A stretch of 64,000 bases of DNA. Source: Aurifilum marmelostoma. Its lineage: Eukaryota; Ascomycota; Sordariomycetes; Diaporthales; Cryphonectriaceae. The position numbers and the translations under genes were made by a program. The stretch lies in contig JAMXSV010000006.1 in NCBI GenBank assembly GCA_027559495.1, positions 2,248,116 through 2,312,115 of the forward strand, in the 5' to 3' direction. The stretch's first letter is position 1. Every line of letters starts with the position of its first letter. Under the pieces are notes generated by a model. The model was not told the origin of the DNA. It did not search any database and saw only the letters and a list, made by a program, of their open reading frames with translations. Below, one piece after another: positions 22,596 through 33,571 of this stretch.

Positions 22596-25575
22596 AGACA
22601 GTCATATGCAAGTAGGGTTATCCAAACATACCTGCAAATACCTGGTCGCATTGTCTCATTGGGTTTGAGGCTTCTGTTTCTCGGAGGTGTGGATTATTTG
22701 TTTTTGTACAAATCGATTCTAGTTACTATAGGGTGAGCTCTATGCTTGGTTAGACACTTGATCATTACTCGCTACTGATGACACCATTACCGAAAGTCTC
22801 CGTAAATGACCAAGCTGACTCCGGTTGCGGGAACCATTGGCTACTGATGGTACAAACTGTGAATAGCTTCAATCAATACTATAGCCTCTTTCCTCGTTTC
22901 TCGCCCTCGCCATTCTTCAAAGTGGTTATTTACCCTACGCAGCTCTATATAGAAGAAGAAATTGATAACTAAGAGAGTAACAAACAAGCTAGAATTGAAT
23001 ATAAAGGGAATCTAGTCATTATATCTACCTTGTAGATTAAGATAAAATAATATATTAAGTATTTTTCATGTAGTCCGACCCCCCTTTCTCCCTTTCACGA
23101 CAAGATGCAGCAAACATGAGAAACGAGAGGGAACAGATGAAGCGATATACATTTTGTATTGCTAGTAATGAATGGCTCCCGCAACTTAGAAAAGCTCACG
23201 ATCTAGAAATGAAATGACCATTGTCGTCGCCTTCTCTTCCGTACGTCTATACGGCAAGGGTAATATCACCCGACCCGAACCTGCATCAGCCGGCGCGGGC
23301 CTCTGCGAGCTTATGCCGCCAATTTAGCATAGGTAACAGCGCGATCAGCGTGTGGGGGGGGGGGGCACGATCTCACAAGAATGATTCACGACATTCTTAG
23401 GCTGAACGGAATGTAGGAAATAATGAATAACATCGGACCGGGTCAACTGGCAAAGGAAAAATAGTGCTGGATGCCTTGTACGCTGTGGACGCGGATATAA
23501 CTAATGATAGTAATCAATGGTCTTCAGCATTATTCTCAGGCGCGTGCGGCGAGGCTGAGTATAAGGGTGCTGACGACGTCGACGTAGCCATGGTCTATCT
23601 TCACTGTGTGGCTCATAGCACAACGTACTGCAAATAAGGAGTGGGCTAATGAAGGACCGGGACATATAGGGGCTGAAAGATTTATTCTATAGAAAGGTGG
23701 TGCAGTGAATGGGATCTGTTAGCAGGAGTAACCAAGGGATCATTTGTTAATATTTTGGTCGAGGATGCCACGATAAATGTGATTGATTATAATGTATAAC
23801 AGAGGATTCTCGTTTGCTAATCTTGAATATCTAGAACGTCAGCTTGCTTCAGTAAGTAACCCTGACCAATATCAGCGAATAAAAAAAAAGAATTTATATT
23901 GCTATATATACTTGTATCAAGCACTTTGCTTGCACTTCTTTGTCTTTCGTTCTCACAAGTATATTCGTTCTTCAAGTTACAGAGGCTTGCTACCGTTGCT
24001 ATCTACGTAAGGGATGTGTATACGCTCGCCTACCCCTCCCAGTAGGTATATAAGATTTACATTTCTATCCATATTACTGCAATTCCAAGTTTCGTCTCTT
24101 GTCATGTGATTGCTTGCAGTCATAACACACTCTCGTCCGTGTTCTATAATCCTTTTTTTTTTTTTGCTACTTCGAAAACTCAACCGAGCTCGCTATTAAT
24201 ACGAGCTATTGAATATGTTCTTTTCGTCCTGACCATTACGGCCCCAGATCCATCCGCCACAGCAATGGCGATGGCAGCGCGCAAGGCTTAGCCCGGCCCT
24301 GACCTTTTCTGTGCCACGCATCTCCCTCGACATGTACCGTTGCCTTCCCTGCAATAGTCGCCGCCAGCGTCACCTTCAGCCAACATAATAATTGAAACTA
24401 GCTCCCGAAACTCACGAGCCTTGCACGTGCCTTGGTATGACGAGTCTGTCTCTAGTAACGCCTGCTACACAGTCTCGCCCGATCACCACCTAACCTTTTA
24501 GTTGAGCTCTAGCCACTGCGCTTATAGCCTATAGCTCAAACCAAAAGCCTGGGTCGAGAGGATAGTGATTAGATTAATACCGAGACACAGACTGCAGCAG
24601 ACCTACCATCGCTGAGTCTTCCGCGGGTCATGGTCTAATTACCTTAGCTTTTGCGCGCTAATATTTGTGATCATATGTTGCAGCATCACCTGGTACCATT
24701 GAGGCAGGTCATTATGGCTGTCAATGTTTTCGTTGTAATCATCTCGAGCCCGTCGATGCCGACTTCATTCACAACAGCCTATAGTACAACATCTACGATA
24801 ACATCTTGTTGTTGACCGCTGTTCCTGCAGATCTCCCAGGTTGTTTAGCATCGGACCAAATGATCTCGATCTCATAAAGAGCAATCAAAAAGACAAAGAA
24901 AGCCCGTTCCTCAAACATCGACAGCGTAGACATTCGTACCGAGACTTTGAGAATCACCAACATTCTCAAAGTCAATATGCACAAGATCGCCGAGCTCGCG
25001 CTACATGTGATCTGAAGAGCAACATGGTACGAAATATACAGGTACACTCAGCAGAGGATACTTCGAGTTTATATGAAGCCAAAAACCTCGAAGGTCTCGT
25101 AAGGAGACCTCCGACATAAAAGTGGCGGACACCGCTTCGTCCACGCATCTCATTTTGGGCTGTGCAGAATCGATGCTTCAAACTGGTGGTGCGGCTCGGA
25201 GGTGTACCCTAGGGTAGTCTACGACCACGTCCTCTTTCACGACACCCCTTGTCCCTCACCTCTCGAGCAACATTCGTCATTGCTCTGTAGTCTATAAGGT
25301 AAATTCAGGTTGTAACGTTTTATTCCATCAATATTCCAAATCGTACTGGGCTTGTACTCAAGATTAGTACATATTGAGTATCCCAATACAACGCAGCTCA
25401 ACAGAGACGAGACTCGGGCTCTGACGAGTTCTGTGACACCGCACGGGCGCCCAACCCTAGAAGCCCACAATGGACCGTACGTGTAATGTAGGGGAAGCTC
25501 CGTGATGTGTAAGGCTAGGTGAGCTATATATAGGCTGCAATGTTGTTGGGCAAACTGCCACTATTGTAACGGGTC
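22596..25575. other. Intergenic, about 3 kb, no supported gene
   Basis: Short frames only. A run of 12 G lies at 23354-23365. AT-rich patches at 22970-23070 and 23870-24180. A minus-strand stretch near 24720-24830 and a plus-strand stretch near 24840-25120 read open for 80-90 codons but match no family I know and lack splice partners. Confidence 0.4.
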
Positions 25576-25970
25576 GTGGCCGAGGCTTAGCATTTCGAAG
25601 AAGCAATGACGACTGTCGCAGAACCAAGAAGAGGCGATGTGACCATGAGACTATTTGTGTCAGGTCGCCGCAGCAGATCGCAGATTCCAAAAGAAGATTT
25701 TACCGAACCTTCACCAACAGATCGGCTCTTGCTACCACCTCCGTGGTGGCTTGGTCAGAGGAGAACCCAGCGACTGAATATATGGAAGCAGATGGCCCCA
25801 GTACTAGTATCGATACCGTGCTTCCTGGACTGCCTCCTGCAGAACTGGAAAGTTTGCTCTTTATGACCCCTGCTCTGCTATCCGTGATCTTCCCGATCTG
25901 GATGTGCCAGCTCCAGAGGAAACTAGCTCTTCCAGCAGGCTCAGACGAAGAGAAGCGACCGCATACCTAG
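25576..25970 (+). pseudogene. Possible relic of a Zn(II)2Cys6 transcription factor
   Basis: The plus-strand frame reads RRSNDDCRRTKKRRCDHETIC, which resembles the start of a fungal zinc cluster (usual RSRNGCxxCRxRKxKCDExxPxC) with the second cysteine and part of the first loop missing; it continues open to 25970 with the segment DTVLPGLPPAELESLLF. Only three of six cysteines are seen, so it could not bind zinc in the usual way. No upstream or downstream middle-homology region recognised. Weak call based on one degenerate motif. Confidence 0.25.
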
Positions 25971-27239
25971 CAGCAAGAACGAAGGAGTCTTGCGTCTGGG
26001 AAAAGATTGCTCCAAGGCAGGCATCTATTCATAGCAATATCGTTTATGCATCAATTGAGGCGCTGTCAGATATCGCATACGTGTTAATGTGGGTGTGGCG
26101 ACGAGTAATCGTTTGTGACTTCCTGTCTTGTCACTAAGACCCTCACAATATATGACTGACAACTACAGTCGATATGTCGACTGGCAGTCATTATGATCTC
26201 AAAAGATTCCTCCTAGTGCTATGCGCGCATTGTTCTGAGGCACGAGAGCAAGCATAATGGGAAAATGATCATATTAAGGGCAGGTCCTGGCAGTCAGGCC
26301 TGCTATTCACAAACCCAGCCCCATTATAACAGTGCAGATGCTCCCCGGTCAAAGGCTTGTGACTTAGCCTTCTAGTCTATCTCGAAAGTATGCTATACAG
26401 TGACATCGCCTTCAGATAGCAATGAATGGAACCTTACCATGCTGCTTGCATTGCACCTAACCTACAACAAACAGACATTGAGGTGCGCTAAAGGTTCCTG
26501 TGAGGTGACTACATTGGGTTAAGTGAAGGAGACCCGCAAAAGTTTCTTGAAGCATAAGAGAGAGACATGAAATATAATATAGATTGTGCACTATTGTAGT
26601 TATTAATAGCTGTAATTAATTATGCTTAAATCCATTTGTGTGGCAATAACCCCAATATCTAAGCCTCTAGGTTGTATTACTATCTCTACTTGAATAGAGC
26701 AAGTGAACTCGCTAAAGATCTACCAATTGTCTTGTATCAAATCATTAGTTACACATTCCTAGTCACCTAGGTTCTTGTTGACCTGTCTGCCTGCCAAGGT
26801 GCTGCCTGCAGCACTGTGCTTCTCTGCTGCTGCCTACGCTGAAACAGCATAGGATGCAAGAATCTAAGTACTCAGTAAGACTCCAGCTACAGGCACATGG
26901 TGGCAGGTGGCGCCTCAACTGGATGCTCAACACCAACCTAACCCTGACCTGTGCCCCAGTCCATTTGCTAGCTGAAGCAAGGCCTCACGTCAAAGCAACA
27001 GCACACAAAGACCATCCCCAATAAGGAAAAAAAAAAGGTACCCTGCATCTACTCTCGGATGCATTAAAGTAGACAGCTCCACTTTAAGACCTTTAGCCTC
27101 TAGACTTTGGGATTTGGGGGCCAATGCCAAATACCTCTGTCAGGCTGGCTAGCAAAGCGCTTACGGGGCGCTAGTGCTGCACAGCTCCTTCCCCTTAAAT
27201 AACCATTTATGCACACTGCAAAAATCAGCTTCTATACCC
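25971..27239. other. Intergenic, no supported gene
   Basis: Moderate GC, no frame above about 60 codons except the tail of the relic to the left. It forms the transition to the AT-rich repeat block. Confidence 0.4.
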
Positions 27240-27490
27240 ATAATGATGTACCTGGTGGAATGTACCACGAATTCGCCCTCTGAATTCATGGACAGACCCC
27301 CGGTGAATCCGTAGTGAATTCACCACTGTCAATTTGGTGAGTTCATCATAAATTCACTAATAGTAAATTACCTACGCCAAGGCTATATATTACATAGCTA
27401 TAGCTATTCTTTATCTATAGTAAGATTAGAGAAGGGCATTCTTCTATAATTTATTTGCAATATATTGTATAGCTAGAGCTGCTTATTATA
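27240..27490 (+). repeat. Dispersed repeat, copy 1 (less mutated)
   Basis: About 250 bases that recur in the same orientation at about 44950-45200. Shared landmarks are GTGAATT-rich sequence, then CTACGCCAAGGCTATATATTA (copy 2 CTATGCCGAGGCTATATATTA), AGAGAAGG, and TAGCTAGAGCTGC. Copy 1 keeps more C and G in its first half than copy 2, as expected if copy 2 was mutated more heavily by RIP. Type of element unknown. Confidence 0.6.
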
Positions 27491-27963
27491 TAAAGATTTA
27501 TAATTTATTAAATCTATTACTATTTCGCACTATGCTATTATAACTCTGTTTAGCTTATATATTAAGTATTTTAGTAGCTTTTTATATTTTTAACTTTTTA
27601 AGTTTAGTCTTTTTCTATTTTTATTTTCATTATTAATTTAAATAAAATCTAAAAAAGCTTATATATATTAATTAGATAATTAAAAATAAGTTAGTACTAT
27701 TTACTAAATAGTAATTAATATATTATAATCTAAGATAAAAACAATTAATAAATTTTTTTAAAAAAGACGTTTTAATTTAATGTTTTAATTTTATATAATA
27801 GTATTTTTATTTTCTTATACTAGTATAATATATAAAAAGTTTTAAACTATATTTACTATTCTAAAATATATAATAGGTTTTAACTTTACTTAGTACTTTA
27901 TTAATATTCTTATACAATAAAACATTTTTAATACTATTTTTATATATTTAAAGATATATTATT
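27491..27963. other. AT-rich RIP-type DNA
   Basis: About 470 bases of almost pure A/T with no open frames. Composition matches the larger block at 37-47 kb. No element recognised. Confidence 0.5.
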
Positions 27964-27964
27964 A

Positions 27965-28275
27965 CGCAAAAGCGATCGCTAGTATATATACTAGCTAGGA
28001 CCCTTATATCTCGTTATACACCCCCTAGTTTATAAGGTATTATCTATATAAACTGCCTCTGCTATTAGGTCCCTATATAGAGGCTAAACTTAGGCCTTTG
28101 TAGAGTGTTTGAACTCGGGACTCCGTTATATTTTTTTTTGTTTAGGTAGGTCCAACTAGTACTGCTATATAGTCAAGGGTATAGCTTTGCTACTAAGCTA
28201 CTAAGGGATTATAATTATTGCGCAAAAGCAAGTGCTAGTGCGTATACTGGCTAGGACCCTTATATCTCGTTATAT
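27965..28275. repeat. Pair of direct repeats (256 bp apart) enclosing a tRNA-like segment
   Basis: Two copies of a 55-base unit start with CGCAAAAGC at 27965 and 28221 and end with CTAGGACCCTTATATCTCG; they differ by a few C/T and G/A changes. Between them on the minus strand an A-box-like TAGCTTAGTAGC (28200-28189) and a B-box-like GAGTTCAAACA (about 28116-28106) are 85 bases apart, with a short AGCT/AGCT stem around the A box and an internal A-run. This looks like a decayed tRNA-derived element (SINE-like) or tRNA relic. The repeat unit's TA-flanked CTAGGACCC end also resembles Tc1/mariner termini such as the one at 61859. Confidence 0.35.
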
Positions 28276-29182
28276 ATATTAAATAGATCTAATTCATTAT
28301 GGCCGGAATTCAAGTATAAAATATAAAAAAGAGGTAGTTTTGTCTTAAAAGCTTAGGGATTAAAGCTCTAAAAGTAGAGCTGTTAATTTGAATGCATGTA
28401 AGTATTGTTAGCGCGCCACTCGGTACAAGGATGCAAGATGATTATGTGGGCAGCGCATGACCAACCTGCATCACTAATAAAACTTTATGCAGATGTTGGA
28501 TGCACTCTATAGTAACGTTGCAAAGGCAGGATGCTACGCTATAGCACTACCTGCGTCTTTAGGCATGTTCTGTCCAAATTAATAATGATTCGGACTTACA
28601 ATGTATTATGCTATGTAACATGTCCGAATCGCCGAGGAGCAGTTATGCACTGAACCTTTTTTTTTTTTTTTTTTTAGCGAGAACTCACTGCAATATCATC
28701 TGCTATGCAGGGCTGAAGCACACTGTATTTACAATACCTAGTAGCCGAAGATGAAATCTTTGGGGCTATAGGGCTTTACGTCAGTTTTGTGCAACTTGAC
28801 ATAATAGTTGAATTAAGAGATATTTAGATGCCGCATGTTAGCTGATCAAAATTGGCAATGGACTTGATAGAAAACGTATGTGGAAGCTCAGGTCCCGCCC
28901 GCAGTAGTTATTATATATAACTATATCAAGTCCTGTGAGAGGTTTAGCTTATCTCCTATAAAAGAGAAAAGATAGAGCTGTTTTCTATATTAAATTGACC
29001 TATTAAGGCTGTGTGCTCTGCTTTGATGTTATGATGGAGAAGAGGTAGCAACTTGATGTTGTTGATCTTCATGCAGATAGGGAAGTTTGGAATTCGTGCT
29101 AGTGAATAACCATTGAAGAACCTATTCTCATTCCACCATAAAAGCTTTTAATGATCAATTGTCCTTGTTCAGTGCTTCTGAA
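28276..29182. other. Intergenic, no supported gene
   Basis: AT-rich to about 28400, then mixed; T19 run near 28660. Nothing coding recognised before the stop codon of the FAD oxidoreductase. Confidence 0.4.
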
Positions 29183-30981
29183 TCAAGTGCTAGCGTAGCG
29201 GAGAAGGAACCCATCTTGCTGCAGCTTCTGGAAAACTCCCTCAGGGTCATACTTTGCTGCAACCTCCTGCATCAGCTTAAGGTTCTCCTTGCCGAATCCA
29301 TTTACCACGTCTTGCTTAGCTCCAGCGAAACTAGGGCATTTGTAGTTTAACATGAGACCCATTCCCCGAGCAGTCTCCTCTACAGCCTGCAGCAGCTCAT
29401 CATGAGCTTTCTCTACTACTGCGCTATCCGGGATGTCTTTGGGCCACTCTGCTGTGAATACCCACCCTAAAGAATTTGATTAGTATAATGATTCTGAAGA
29501 TAGTTATTGAGGAGGCTCACTTACAGTTCTGAGGGACCTTCTCAAGCCCCAGGGTATTACCGCCACGATCAATGCCAGCTTGGATTGCAGATGTTGACAA
29601 TGGCTGAATGGTATAGTGCAAGACAGCACCTTCCGGTAAATTCTTGCTTATTTCTTGCCAATGCTGATAGACCTTGTTGTAAAGTCTGTTTGAATTCTTG
29701 GTAGTCAAGGTACCAATCTTGCGCCTAAATGATCACAGGACTGATCAGCACGCTGCATGCATACCCTCGATAGTCTTCATATAATTTGAACATACTTTAA
29801 CGCGCTCGTGATATGGCCCATCTTGCTAAGGGTTCCACAAATGAGTAGACAGAGCCGTCGGTTCGTGGTAGTGGCGTGTTCAAGTTGCTGGTAAGCTTGT
29901 TGAATGGCTCGAATGCCTTGGGTTGCTCAGCCGGGCAATCGGCATATATCTGAAAAACAGCAACAAAGCCTTTGTTGAAATTGGTGAACAGGTTCAACTT
30001 GGGATCGTTTTCCATCTCCTCTTGGACGGACAAGGTTGCAGCATTGATGTTGACATAATCCTCGGGATTGTAGAGCTTGATGCTATATTGGGCTTTGATA
30101 GTAGGGTGCGTGTCGAGATCGAAGCGAGTCACAATACCTTTTTCTGCATTAGTCACATAAACTTAACCTAGTGTAGAATGCATTGCGAACATACCAAAGT
30201 TTGAGGTCCCGCCTTTGAGGGCTCGCCAGAGATCAGCATTGGTATTGGCATTGGCTTCGATGATCGTGCTATCCGCCAGGACGACCTGTACACCGTCAGT
30301 TATTGCTGCGCATTTAGATGAGAGATAAGCACAGACCTCGCATCCTCGAACGTTGTCCGGCCCAGTACCGTAGAGGCTTGCAATCGGCGGATATCCACCT
30401 GCAACTTGTCAACTTCTTGTTAAAAGCAGGTGACCAAATAGAATGCTTTCACATACCTCCTGTAAGGAAACCGCCAAGCCCGACTTGGACTTCTCGACCT
30501 CCAATTGGCGACAATCCCTTCTCTTGGAGGAATGAATAGATAGGTCCCCATCTGTTTCCAGACCCAGCATGCAAGACACCATCACTGTCCAAGACCTTTT
30601 CATCCAACCCTCCAAGGTCGAGTACGATCCCAGCTCCGTCGGTGCTGCTGAAGCCGACATTGGGATTGTGGCCGCTGGTGCGGAGTGCAAATCTGCACCT
30701 GGTCCTCTTGATGATACTCAACGCAGAGGCGACCTCTTGAGCGCTATTGAGGGTGAGATATGCTGCGGCCGGAACCCAGCAAGTTTGGGACCTGGAGTGG
30801 AGTCAATACCCAGGGCACAAGTGTGGCCGGGTCAAGATAGATTGAGAAAAGCAATCTCCGGACTCACCATGGCTGCTCTTGGTGTACAGTGTACTTGGAT
30901 CCCGCATCTTTGTTTACCACGCGCCCAGGGAACGCGGCCTGAAGGCTGTTCGCACGCCTGAGTAGCCTCCACGGAAGACAT
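29183..30981 (-). CDS. BBE-type FAD-linked oxidoreductase, probable N-terminal frameshift
   Basis: Multi-exon gene of the berberine-bridge-enzyme group. Spliced text from the second frame reads LQAAFPGRVVNKDAGSKYTV, HQEQPW joined to SQTCWVPAAAYLT, then the FAD region RTSGHNPNVGF with the histidine that usually holds FAD covalently (family RSGGH), VGLGGFLTGG, DLWRALKGG, TRFDLDTHP and the C-terminal BBE domain. Introns carry good signals (for example GTATGT to TTTAG joining SRALK to RKIGTL; GTAAGT to TTTAG before WVFTAEWP). The end DGFLLR with stop at 29183 is typical. The only good ATG (30981, MSSVEATQ) is in a different frame from LQAAFPG, implying a 1-2 base indel around codon 11 or an unmodelled start. 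Such oxidases act in secondary metabolism; its neighbours (P450, diterpene cyclase) suggest a diterpenoid cluster. Confidence 0.8.
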
Positions 30982-31627
30982 GATGATCAGGACCTTGTTA
31001 GATTGGATGGCTTGGTTTGTTGATTAGGCGATTTAGCATTCGAAAAAATTAGCTCAAGTCACGGTGTTGACCAAGAGGATTGCGCGGTCTGAGATCACGA
31101 AGCGCCGGTGTAGGGAATGGGCCCTGATAAAGGGAAGAGGGTCCCACATTCCTCAGTGCCATAGCTGTGTAACGTATGCGGCCCCCGAGCCTAAGCCCCA
31201 CCCCGTAGTCATTGTCAAGGTTGAACGGCTATGTACAAGTAGGTCCGAGGGCGTGATCTGATACTATGCAGACTTTTGTCACTAAATTACCTTCCTTGTC
31301 AGACATCTCAAAGATGACTAGTGCTTACAACATACTGTGATACACTTGGCTGCTACCCCAGTGCTGTTGGGGGCCCAACTCCTCCCAACAGTCCATGCCG
31401 TCTATCGTTGGACAGCCTTGTAATCACATGTACCAGAATATCATTACACAGTACGAGGCAATTAAGGCCCAACGTCACCGCATATGGGTTAGGGCGCCGT
31501 GGAGTGTTGTAGATGCAGGGCGGTGATCCGAGTTGCAGGTTCGGCCATGTAAGTATTCATAGCCTTCCTTGTTCACCACCCTCCTCACCATGACTTCTAC
31601 ACGATCAAGGCTGAACATTAACTATAG
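30982..31627. other. Divergent intergenic region with possible lost 5' exon of the next gene
   Basis: Between the minus-strand oxidoreductase and the plus-strand rhodopsin-like gene. Near 31470-31500 the plus strand reads NVTAYGLGRRG, similar to the loop after TM1-2 of rhodopsin-like fungal proteins, followed by a stop; a GTAAGT donor at about 31549 and a CTATAG acceptor at 31627 are present. This suggests a decayed first exon. Confidence 0.35.
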
Positions 31628-32472
31628 ATGGCCCTGACTATCACAATTGTCGTTACGTTTTCACTCTGGACATGCAAGGCCCCGATTATCATCCTTTACA
31701 CTAAGCTGTTCTCTGTCCACAAATGGCTTCTCTACTGGTCTTACACCACATTAGCAATCTCTGCCGCGTGGCTTATTTGCGGCATGAGCCCAACATTCAT
31801 GTGGTGTCCTTCGTCGGGACCCATTACAGAAATGATACTCTTGAAGTGCACCACAGGTACACGTCTCTCGGGTGTCATTTGTGGCTTTGCTGCGCTGTCG
31901 ACAGATATCTTGATCTTCATTCTTCCAATGTCGCCTATATTCTCGCTACATCTCCCTCGCCGAAAGAAATGGGGCGTGGCTCTGGTATTCCTGTCAGGCG
32001 CTTTGTCAGTTGCCTTGTGTATCTCCCCAGTCTCGCCCATAACTGACACTTTTACGCACAGCGGAATTGTGGCCTCGATACTGTCGTTGTACTATAAGTT
32101 CTTGGCATGGAACGGAGATAATTCGCAAACTTTGACGACGATGCTTTGCCTGTATGTGAACACAGCTTATGCACCTACCCACTGAACTCCAAGGAGAAAT
32201 TTGTACCCATGATTGACTGAATGTGCCATAGAGTTATTGAGTGCAACGTCGCCCTGATTGTTGGAAGCGTCCCGGCCACTAAGGCCTTCTGGAGCCAGGT
32301 TATACACGGGCACAGGACCGAGACCAAAGGACTGTCTTACTATCCCCCAGCTCGAAGTGATCCAGGGTCTAACCGCCCTGCAAAGCAAAGTGAGAACGAC
32401 ACATATGTTCTCTTGCAGTCCGTACAAGGGAAGGATCGAGGGGAAGATGGCAGAAGCGGGGATCTGGCGTAA
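31628..32472 (+). CDS. Rhodopsin-domain (Pth11/SAT-like) integral membrane protein, N-terminus missing or decayed
   Basis: Exons 31628-32151 and 32232-32472 join in phase (GTATGT donor, CCATAG acceptor), 254 residues. Transmembrane segments are LTITIVVTFSLW, WLLYWSYTTLAISAAWLICG, SGVICGFAALSTDILIFILP, WGVALVFLSGALSVALCI and VIECNVALIVGSVPATKAFW; CKAPIIILYTKLF and the final IECNVALIVGSVPA are typical of the fungal rhodopsin-domain family. The first two helices of the usual seven are absent, and a possible exon for them upstream contains a stop. The family is very large in plant- and insect-associated moulds and members often sit in secondary-metabolite clusters with unclear roles. Likely non-functional or a shortened receptor-like protein. 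Confidence 0.65.
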
Positions 32473-33571
32473 TGTAACTGCATGCCGAGGAGTCGCTTAC
32501 CGTTCCGTCACCCTTCTCTTTGTCGGTAGAGGGACGGACGTCATTAAGGGGACGGACATGTTAGATTGGTCAGGTGTTTAGAAGTTTGGCATTGCTGCCT
32601 GTAGTCCCGCATCAATGGGTGAGGAACTACTGAGAGTCAATACTTGCCGCGAAGGTATTTGTGTACTATATACTTTGATAGCACAGTTTTTGTTTCTTAC
32701 TCTTCATCTCGGTCTCAGAAAATGAACGGAGTGATGAGACTTCGAGGGCATGATTTCCGTAGCGGCGCAAACGGACTCAAACAGTGCAGTTCCTGCCTCG
32801 AAGAGGAGCTGACAGATGTCTTACATATTTCGACAATACCTGATGATCATATGTACCATATTATTGAAGATTTTCAGTTCAGACTCCATCGACCAGCATC
32901 TCAACAGCATATCCAGCAGTGTATTGGTCCTTGACCGGAGCATTAGACCAGAGTAACAACCCCTAACCCAATTTGTTACAGATGGCAAAAGAATTTCACC
33001 TTTTTGCCAGGGGATAATGTATACCCCTGCAATTTGTTGTTCTAGTATATGCAGATTGCATAGACCCCACCTACCTATCATGGAATAATTCCCATGTTGT
33101 ACTTTGTTGGGTCAAAAATGCTGTGTTGTCACACAGTAATGCCACAGTGTATCCGAGGAGGTTGTGATACCTTTCACAAGGCTGCCAACGCATATTTAGC
33201 GAGGTTACTATTGAAAATTGCAACACTAGGCTGGTCTACGTCAGCATGAACCAGTGGAAGGATTGCATCAATGTTATCTTGCTCAAGGTATCTGATCTAA
33301 CTCCATTCGACTGCGCCAAACGATTACGTATTATACATTCCGAGTCATGAAAGAAAGGCGGGTTCGGATTTAGATAGTATTGTATGGTTTATATATCTCA
33401 CAGACTTATTGTGACTAGAGCTAAGTCATGGGTTTGAACTTGTTGATTTTTGCTTTATGTCCTTTAATGCCACTTCCAAGGTTGCCCAAAGGTTCTAAAT
33501 TTGCAGCCTTCTTGTTGTGTTGCTTACGAATCATAAAGAGCATACTCAAAGAAACGAATTTCGATATCACC
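32473..33571. other. Intergenic with P450 promoter
   Basis: No supported gene. TATATAT at about 33389-33396 precedes two possible P450 start codons (33428 and 33572). Confidence 0.4.
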
